From Chthoniobacterales bacterium (GTDB lineage Bacteria > Verrucomicrobiota > Verrucomicrobiia > Chthoniobacterales > UBA10450): a stretch of DNA of 36,715 bases. The number at the start of each line of letters is the position of its first letter. Position 1 is the stretch's first letter. The position numbers were made by a program, and so were the translations under genes. The stretch lies in contig QHBM01000114.1 of the NCBI GenBank assembly GCA_003244145.1, positions 1-36,715 of the forward strand, read 5' to 3'. Under the pieces are notes generated by a model. The model was given only the letters and a program-made list of their open reading frames with translations. It was not told the DNA's origin and made no database searches. Shown in pieces: positions 30,956 to 36,715 of the stretch.

Positions 30956-33322
30956 TTACTCGTATGCAAGCGCTTCGCGCACGGACATGCGCAGAATTCT
31001 TCCGACCGATAACCAGACGCCGATGATAATGAAAAGCGCGCCGCTGAAGAGCATCATGAGTCCGAGGCGCGAAACGTAGAGCGGCACGGCAACGTGGAGG
31101 AGCTCGCGCGCGGCCTTGTTGTTGATCGCCTGGGCAAAATAAATGGAGCCGAAGATGGAAATGACCGCGCTCAACAACGCAACCGCACTTCCTTCGATCA
31201 GGAAAATCCAGAGGACCGCGCGCGGCGTTGCGCCCAAAGCGCGAATGACACCGATCTCGCGCGCGCGTTCGAGCACGCTCAGACTCACCGACGCAACCAA
31301 ACTGATCGCGCCGACGAGTGCCGCCGCGAGCGCGATCATTTTCATTACCGCCGTCACCACGGCGAAATGTTCGTTCAACGCGGTCCGGAATTCGACCCGC
31401 GTGCTGATGAGGCTCGGAGCGAGATGCGCGTCGAGCAGCGCTTGATCCAGAGCGCTCGCCACCGCCTGTTCGTGCCCGGCGGAAGTCTTGACGCGCAAAA
31501 CCTGCGAATTATCGCCGAGCGCCGTCACGGCCTCGAACGCGGGAAAAGCGGTGTAGATCGTGGGCGTGCCGATTTCCTCAACGAGGCCCACGACGCGCAT
31601 TTTCGTGCGGCGCTCGCGAAACTTCAGCGCGATCTCGCTGCCAAGATGCAAACCGGGAGTTGCATTCTGGACTAACCGGTTCACCACGACGGCGTCCGGT
31701 TCGTCCGCTCGCGGCCAGCGGCCTTCCTGCAATGGCAGCTTGATCAACCGCGTTTCCGGAGGATAGCCGCATAAAAGAAAGCGGCGTCCTTCGGCGATCG
31801 ACAATGCTCCATTTGCATCCGCGACAATATTCACGCTCGCGCGCCGGAAAGCTTCCGCGATTTCCACGTCTGGAACCGCGCGCGCGACAGATTCCAATTG
31901 CGCCGGCGCGACCGGGCGTTGGAGTTGCACTTCAATGTCATGTCCCTGGCTCGCGAGCGAAACATCGACGACGCGCATCAGGCTTTCGTAGGTGTTGTAA
32001 GCCGTGAGCAACAACGCGCCGCCGGCCGAGAGCGCGAGTAGCGTCGCAGTCAACCGCCAGGGCCGCCGGAAAGTATTTCGCAGCGCGAAAGTCAGCCGGC
32101 GATTGCCCGGCATCGTGATGAGCTTTGCGGTGAGTGAAATCGGTCCGGTCGGCGCGACGATGCCCGGATCCTGGATCGCCTGGCGCGCGCTCATCTTCGC
32201 CGCGCGTAAAATCGGCAGGGCCATCGCGAGGAAAGGAATTCCGAGAGCGAAGATCGCTTCCTTGAGGATCAGGTTCGCGGGCACGGACCAATCGGCGACG
32301 TCGATATTCAAAGAGGTTTCGTAGTACTTCACCACCGCTCGGCCGATCAACGTCCCGATAGGCAAGGCGACCGCGAACGAGGCGAGCCCGAGCGGAGTGA
32401 CGAGCGCAAGATATTGCGCTGCGATTTGAGAAAAGCGGGCGCCGATCGCTTTCATGATACCGACCTGGCGGACCTCGCGCTTCATCCAGATCGCAATCAT
32501 GCCGGCGGCCAACGCCGCGCTGCAGGTGAAGGCAATCGCGGCCAGCACTTCGAGCACGGCGAGCATTGTGGACATCAGCGCCGCGTGCGGATGCGTGTTC
32601 GCCATCGCATCAGCGCGAAGCGGAGGAGTGTTGCGGTTCTTCAGCCAGGCACTCAGGTCTTCGGAAAATTCGGTGGCGTCACCAAGATCGCCTCGCTCTT
32701 TCATTTTCACGAGCAACTGATCGGGCTCTGGATTTTGACCGAGGAGCGACGCGGTGGCGGGAGCGACGTAGGCGTAGATAGCGCGGTCCTGCGTGCTCGG
32801 CGCCACCGCGGTATCGTGCAAGAATCCGGCGACGCGCACACGCGCGACCTCCCCGGCTGGCGTGCGAACTTGCACTTCATCGCCGACTTTTTTCTCGAGC
32901 AGTGTCTGGCCTGACTGCTCGATGAAAATTCCCGCCGCCGCCGCCGGGGCCGCGGTATGTTGATGCAACAAGGCGACCTGCTGATTTGGAAAATCCGGGA
33001 TGACTGTCAATCGCATCGTGAACCACTCACCGGAATTCGCGGCCACGCGCGTGAGGGAAGTGCGGCGCGCATCCACCGCGCCAACTCCCGGTCGCGCCCG
33101 GACCTGATCGAGTAGCGCCGGGTCCACTTTCTCGAACCAGAGGACGATATCGGGCGATTTCGCGGAGGCGTAGCTGACGGCAATCTCCCGGCCGAGAATG
33201 GCGCGGGCATTCAACGCCGCGACGACGCCCGCCGTGCCGAGCGTCAGCACAAGCCCGAGCAAAAAGATCTGGAGACGGTGGTGGCGGAAGTCTCCCAGAA
33301 TTTTCCGCCATTGCGTGATCAT
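30956..33322 (-). CDS. FtsX-like ABC transporter permease
   Basis: A 788-residue permease. The N-terminus (LQIFLLGLVLTLGTAGVVAA) starts a MacB-type membrane/periplasm pair; further helices lie near 250-350 (VLEVLAAIAFTCSAALAAGM) and at the C-terminus (MMLFSGALFIIIGVWLSVG), so two FtsX-like halves are fused. The periplasmic parts are large. Its ATG overlaps the stop of the ATPase gene (33319-33322). Such pairs export lipoproteins, peptides or lipids with a periplasmic partner, here probably the secreted protein at 34074. Substrate unknown. Confidence 0.9.
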   Translation of the reverse strand: MITQWRKILGDFRHHRLQIFLLGLVLTLGTAGVVAALNARAILGREIAVSYASAKSPDIVLWFEKVDPALLDQVRARPGVGAVDARRTSLTRVAANSGEWFTMRLTVIPDFPNQQVALLHQHTAAPAAAAGIFIEQSGQTLLEKKVGDEVQVRTPAGEVARVRVAGFLHDTAVAPSTQDRAIYAYVAPATASLLGQNPEPDQLLVKMKERGDLGDATEFSEDLSAWLKNRNTPPLRADAMANTHPHAALMSTMLAVLEVLAAIAFTCSAALAAGMIAIWMKREVRQVGIMKAIGARFSQIAAQYLALVTPLGLASFAVALPIGTLIGRAVVKYYETSLNIDVADWSVPANLILKEAIFALGIPFLAMALPILRAAKMSARQAIQDPGIVAPTGPISLTAKLITMPGNRRLTFALRNTFRRPWRLTATLLALSAGGALLLTAYNTYESLMRVVDVSLASQGHDIEVQLQRPVAPAQLESVARAVPDVEIAEAFRRASVNIVADANGALSIAEGRRFLLCGYPPETRLIKLPLQEGRWPRADEPDAVVVNRLVQNATPGLHLGSEIALKFRERRTKMRVVGLVEEIGTPTIYTAFPAFEAVTALGDNSQVLRVKTSAGHEQAVASALDQALLDAHLAPSLISTRVEFRTALNEHFAVVTAVMKMIALAAALVGAISLVASVSLSVLERAREIGVIRALGATPRAVLWIFLIEGSAVALLSAVISIFGSIYFAQAINNKAARELLHVAVPLYVSRLGLMMLFSGALFIIIGVWLSVGRILRMSVREALAYE

Positions 33323-34050
33323 GAACGCGCGCCGGTCTTGCGTTCGTCCGCCACGATCGCACCGTCCTTCAACTGGATCACACGATCCGCGCCTCGCGCC
33401 AGATTCTCATCGTGCGTCACAATCAGAAGCGTTTTGCCCTGATCGATCAGACCGTGAAAGAGTTCCGCCACGGCGGCGGCCGTTTCGGAATCGAGGTTTC
33501 CGGTCGGTTCGTCGGCGAGAACAATTGGTGGATCGTTCGCAAGGGCGCGCGCGATCGCGGCGCGTTGCTGTTGCCCGCCGGATAAGGCCGACGGCAGTTT
33601 GGACGATTGGTCCGCGAGCCCGACCAATTGCAGCAGATCGTCCGCTCGCTCGCGCCGTTGCGCAGCCGGAATTTTTCCCACGAAATCCATCGCCAGCAGA
33701 ATGTTTTCCGCGACGGTGAGGGTCGGGAGCAGCTGGAAGAATTGGAAGACCACTCCAAGATTCGCGCCGCGCCACAGAGCGAGTTTGTTTTCACTCAGCC
33801 GCGAAAGATCGGTTCCCGCGGCGTGAACCGATCCTGAGGTCGGCCGGTCCAACCCCGCGATCAGATTTAGCAAAGTCGATTTACCGCTCCCGGACTTTCC
33901 GAGCACCGCCAGGAAATCACCGGCGGGAATCGAGAGCGAGATATCGCGCAAGGCGAGGCAGGTTCGGCCGCCGCGTGGAGTAAACGATTTCGTGGCGGCC
34001 TCGATCTGGATCAAAGGCCGGTCGTTCGCCGAGGTGACGGAAGAAACCAT
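33319..34050 (-). CDS. ABC transporter ATPase (LolD/MacB type)
   Basis: A 243-residue ATPase. Walker [22 protein letters not shown]-loop [18 protein letters not shown], signature [18 protein letters not shown], Walker [14 protein letters not shown]-loop [15 protein letters not shown] 34050 is preferred over an upstream TTG. It ends inside the permease start (ATGA). Powers the FtsX-like permease; the neighbouring secreted protein starts the operon 23 nt upstream of its ATG. Confidence 0.95.
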   Translation of the reverse strand: MVSSVTSANDRPLIQIEAATKSFTPRGGRTCLALRDISLSIPAGDFLAVLGKSGSGKSTLLNLIAGLDRPTSGSVHAAGTDLSRLSENKLALWRGANLGVVFQFFQLLPTLTVAENILLAMDFVGKIPAAQRRERADDLLQLVGLADQSSKLPSALSGGQQQRAAIARALANDPPIVLADEPTGNLDSETAAAVAELFHGLIDQGKTLLIVTHDENLARGADRVIQLKDGAIVADERKTGARS

Positions 34051-34073
34051 GATCTGGTTGAGCGGCAAAATGA

Positions 34074-34556
34074 CTAGCCGCCGTGACGTTGCAGCTTGAA
34101 GAAGTCGGAACTAAGCAATTTTCCAGTGGGATCGAATTTGAAGATTCTCGTCTTCGTTCGCTCCGGCGCGCGAAACTCCATCGTCGCCACCCGGACGTCG
34201 CCCTGGTGTTCAATCGAATTGATTACGATTTCTTCGGGCGCCTTGAGCTTGACCATCGCCTGCATGAAAAAATCGACGGGGTTCATGTCGTCGGGCAGAT
34301 CCTCGATCGTGTATTTTTCGGAGAGGCGCGGCTTAAGCGGTTTGCCATCGTGAATGCGCATGGCCTCCGTGAACGCCTGCATGAAGTCCATGATCTGCGG
34401 ATCGACCGTTACCGCGGCCGCGAAGGAAACGTTGGCTGCTTTTGCATCGGGCGGCCCCGGGGTAGGGGCGGGCGGCGTTCCGTGGAAAAACGTTTTCCAA
34501 TCGGCCGACACGCCGGTGCATGAGAGAAGGAGGAGGAGAAGAGCTATTTTTTTCAT
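34074..34556 (-). CDS. Exported protein of unknown function, ABC operon
   Basis: A 160-residue secreted protein. Signal KKIALLLLLLSCTGVSADWK; mature MDFMQAFTEAMRIHDGKPLK, TIEDLPDDMNPVDFFMQAMV, EFRAPERTKTRIFKFDPTGK. Two-layer alpha/beta composition, family not recognised. It begins the minus-strand operon that continues with the ATPase and permease, so it may be the periplasmic substrate, acceptor or lid of that exporter (inference). Confidence 0.8.
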   Translation of the reverse strand: MKKIALLLLLLSCTGVSADWKTFFHGTPPAPTPGPPDAKAANVSFAAAVTVDPQIMDFMQAFTEAMRIHDGKPLKPRLSEKYTIEDLPDDMNPVDFFMQAMVKLKAPEEIVINSIEHQGDVRVATMEFRAPERTKTRIFKFDPTGKLLSSDFFKLQRHGG

Positions 34557-34719
34557 AGGTTGAAGGAAGAGCGGACGGGTATCCGCCAGTGATGACCGCG
34601 CCCGACGAGCGGAAGTTACAAAAATGTTTTTCCAGCCCGTTCCGGCAATTCAGGCGATGGCACGATGTGTCGTATCTTCGTCATACCGCCATCCCGGATT
34701 TTGGGATAGGCTCCGCGTC

Positions 34720-35736
34720 ATGACACCGTTGCGGATCGGATTTCTCGGATACGAACAGGCTAATGCGCTAGATATCGCCGGACCGGCCGAGGCGTTTGCT
34801 TCGGCGGTTCGTAGCGATGGGAAAGGGAAACTCGAACGTTGCTACGATGTCTCGATCATTGGCCTAACGAGGCGAGCGTTTACCACCGAGTCCGGCCTTG
34901 TCTTTCTACCGACCGCCACCATTGATGCGTCGCCGAAGCTCGACACGCTCATTATCCCCGGCGGTTGCGGACTTCGCTCGCCGGATATTAATCGCAAGGT
35001 CGCGCAATGGCTGACGGAGAAGACGAAGGGAACGCGCCGCGTCGCTTCGGTTTGCACCGGCATCTACGGGCTCGCGGCGACAGGACTGCTCGATGGCCGA
35101 CGCGTCACCACCCACTGGCGTTTTGCCGCGGATGTCGCGAAGCGTTTTCCCAAATTGAGGATGGAGCCGAACGCGTTGTTCGTGAAGGACGGCTCATTCT
35201 ATAGCTCGGCCGGAGTTACCGCCGGAATCGACCTCGCCCTCGCCCTGATCGAGGAGGATTTCGGATCGAAGGTCGCGCTGACCGCCGCGCGCGAGATGGT
35301 GGTTTATCTGAAACGTTCCGGCGGGCAGGAGCAATATTCGGAGCCGTTGCAGTTCCAGACGAACTCCAGCGACCGCTTCGCGGAACTCGTCGCGTGGATG
35401 ACGAACAATCCCACCGAAGAGATGTCGGTCGAATCCCTCGCACGCCGCGCGTCACTTTCGCCCCGGCAATTCTTCCGCCGCTTCAAGGAGCATTTTGGTT
35501 CGTCACCGGGAACCTTTGTCGAGACGTTGCGGCTAAACGAAGCCCGGCGCCGGCTCACGGTCGCAGAGGTTTCGATCGAGAACGTGGCCGAATCAGTCGG
35601 CTTCAATGGGGCCGATTCTTTTCGGCGCGCATTCGCTCGCCGCTTTCGCGTTACGCCAAGCAAATTTCGGCGGCACTTCGCCCTGCAGGACAAATCTTCG
35701 CGCCGCAGCAACCGCAAAAGAAAACACGGCAAATGA
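34720..35736 (+). CDS. GlxA-type regulator: DJ-1/PfpI domain plus AraC HTH
   Basis: A 338-residue regulator. The N-terminal half is a DJ-1/PfpI-type domain (PLRIGFLGYEQANALDIAGP, LDTLIIPGGCG, RRVASVCTGIYGLAATGLLD with Cys in the nucleophile-like elbow, VTTHWRF). The C-terminal half is an AraC HTH: MSVESLARRASLSPRQFFRR, then FKEHFGSSPGTFVETLRLNE and IENVAESVGFNGADSFRRAF, RRFRVTPSKFRRHF. Length and order fit the GlxA/FtrA group. The start is ATG 34720; the reading from 34624 has no family sequence. Its stop overlaps the start of the ADOP-type permease (ATGA at 35733), an unusual coupling that suggests it controls that operon. Confidence 0.9.
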   Translation: MTPLRIGFLGYEQANALDIAGPAEAFASAVRSDGKGKLERCYDVSIIGLTRRAFTTESGLVFLPTATIDASPKLDTLIIPGGCGLRSPDINRKVAQWLTEKTKGTRRVASVCTGIYGLAATGLLDGRRVTTHWRFAADVAKRFPKLRMEPNALFVKDGSFYSSAGVTAGIDLALALIEEDFGSKVALTAAREMVVYLKRSGGQEQYSEPLQFQTNSSDRFAELVAWMTNNPTEEMSVESLARRASLSPRQFFRRFKEHFGSSPGTFVETLRLNEARRRLTVAEVSIENVAESVGFNGADSFRRAFARRFRVTPSKFRRHFALQDKSSRRSNRKRKHGK

Positions 35737-36715
35737 ACAAACTACTCAGCAGCTTTTTCGGAAACCTCCGGCAAGATTTCGCCTACGGCATTCGCGGCCT
35801 GATCCGGAATCCTGGCTTCGCCTCCGTTGTCATCCTCACTCTCGCCCTCGGCATCGGCGCGAACACCGCCATCTTCTCCGTCGTGCACGGCGTGCTGATG
35901 CGGCCGCTGCCGTATCGCGCGCCAGAGCAACTCGTGCTTTTGAATCAGGCCGCGCCGAAAATCGGCGATGACTCGTTCGGATTTTCGGTTCTCGATTTCA
36001 CTGACTTTCGCGAACGGAACCGCGCTTTCTCGGCGCTCTCGGAATATCACTCGATGTGGTTCATTCTCCTCGGCCGGCCCGATCCCGAACGCGTCCAGAC
36101 CGGCGTGGTCTCGGATAATTTCTTCGATCTACTCGGCGTGAAGCCGCTCCTCGGGCGCACGTTTAAACCGGGCGAAGATAAACAAGGCGCCGCGCCCGTT
36201 CTCCTCCTGAGCTACAACTTCTGGCAAAAGAGTTTCGCGGGTGATCCGAACGTGGTCGGCCAGGTCTTCCAGATGAATGACAAACCGCACACGGTCATCG
36301 GAGTTTTGCCGCCGCTCCCCGCTTTCCCGAATCTGGACCAGGTCTTCATGCCGGCGGCCGCGTGTCCTTTTCGCGGGAGGGACCGCGTCCTGACCAATCG
36401 CGACGGCCGCATCATCAGCCATGTCTTCGCGCGCTTGAAGGATGGCGTTACGCCGGCGCAGGCGCTTGGCGATGTGCAACGCATCGGCGCGGAACTGGCC
36501 AAAGAGTATCCGCAGAATTATCCGGTGGCCGAGGGTTACACCGTCCGGATGCAGAGTGTGACCGAAGCGTTCACGGGAAGATCGCGGACTCCGCTCCTCG
36601 TTTTGCTCGCAACTTCCGGGTTCGTCCTGCTGATCGCGTGCGCCAACGTCGCTAATCTTTCGCTCTCGCGCCTCGTGCTGCGCGATCATGAACTCGCCAT
36701 GCGTGTCGCGCTCGG
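35733..36715 (+). CDS. ADOP-type ABC transporter permease (partial)
   Basis: The gene runs off the right edge; about 327 residues are visible. FAYGIRGLIRNPGFASVVIL, TLALGIGANTAIFSVVHGVL, RPLPYRAPEQLVLL is the signature of the acidobacterial duplicated orphan permeases (MacB_PCD-like). A periplasmic domain follows (FFDLLGVKPLLGRTFKPGED, VLLLSYNFWQKSFAGDPNVV) and a second transmembrane region begins at LLATSGFVLLIACANVANLS. Such permeases lack their own ATPase. The ATG overlaps the previous stop. Confidence 0.92.
   Translation, partial: MNKLLSSFFGNLRQDFAYGIRGLIRNPGFASVVILTLALGIGANTAIFSVVHGVLMRPLPYRAPEQLVLLNQAAPKIGDDSFGFSVLDFTDFRERNRAFSALSEYHSMWFILLGRPDPERVQTGVVSDNFFDLLGVKPLLGRTFKPGEDKQGAAPVLLLSYNFWQKSFAGDPNVVGQVFQMNDKPHTVIGVLPPLPAFPNLDQVFMPAAACPFRGRDRVLTNRDGRIISHVFARLKDGVTPAQALGDVQRIGAELAKEYPQNYPVAEGYTVRMQSVTEAFTGRSRTPLLVLLATSGFVLLIACANVANLSLSRLVLRDHELAMRVAL

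Overview
The left edge of the window holds the first ~230 nt of a 16S rRNA gene on the minus strand. Its opening signature (AACGAACGCTGGCGGCGTGG on the rRNA strand, then a short, divergent V1) points to Verrucomicrobia of the Spartobacteria/Chthoniobacterales type, the soil lineage that includes Udaeobacter-like organisms. Other traits fit: moderately high GC, many secreted proteins, the repeat domain seen in the ice-binding-like protein (IVRAIGPSL-type), an ADOP-type permease, and intergenic spaces full of short dispersed repeats.

Layout. 1-950: 5' end of 16S with a long leader and a candidate promoter. 960-2837: sugar-epimerase-like cupin and a family 2 glycosyltransferase, probably for cell-surface sugars. 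2900-10130: exported quinone-oxidoreductase-like enzyme, ice-binding-like secreted protein, AraC-type regulator, and secreted proteins including a large one with an HExxH motif. 10138-11844: TPR protein. 12161-15788: a compact minus-strand operon of VapB-VapC, two winged-helix-like proteins that share a domain, and a paraMORC-like GHKL ATPase broken by one frameshift. This is the best candidate for an undescribed, probably defence-related, system. 16234-17104: orphan XRE antitoxin and a BrnT toxin/antitoxin pair. 17238-19830: Tat-exported aldo/keto reductase and an NRAMP-family transporter. 19893-21222: gene relics (CDF transporter, MFS-like tail and others) around a small lipoprotein. 21543-22003: antitoxin plus a frameshifted RelE-like toxin, followed by an FMN alpha-hydroxy-acid oxidase. 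23195-30923: housekeeping and signalling (AMP nucleosidase, hybrid histidine kinase, MetF, response regulator, DUF2277, SurE). 30956-34556: ABC exporter operon. 34720-36715: GlxA-type regulator overlapping an ADOP-type permease cut by the window end.

Themes. The window has a high density of toxin-antitoxin genes (VapBC, BrnT pair, orphan XRE, RelE-like pair), pseudogene relics and mosaic repeats, which together mark 11.8-23.2 kb as accessory, rearranged DNA between conserved chromosomal blocks. Two intergenic copies of a ~56-nt double-hairpin element differ in stem sequence but keep perfect pairing, which is covariation visible by eye. A 43-nt repeat with one mismatch occurs at 7631 and 21407, and a related core lies inside the TPR coding sequence. 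All functional statements rest on reading motifs and context; no database search was done.
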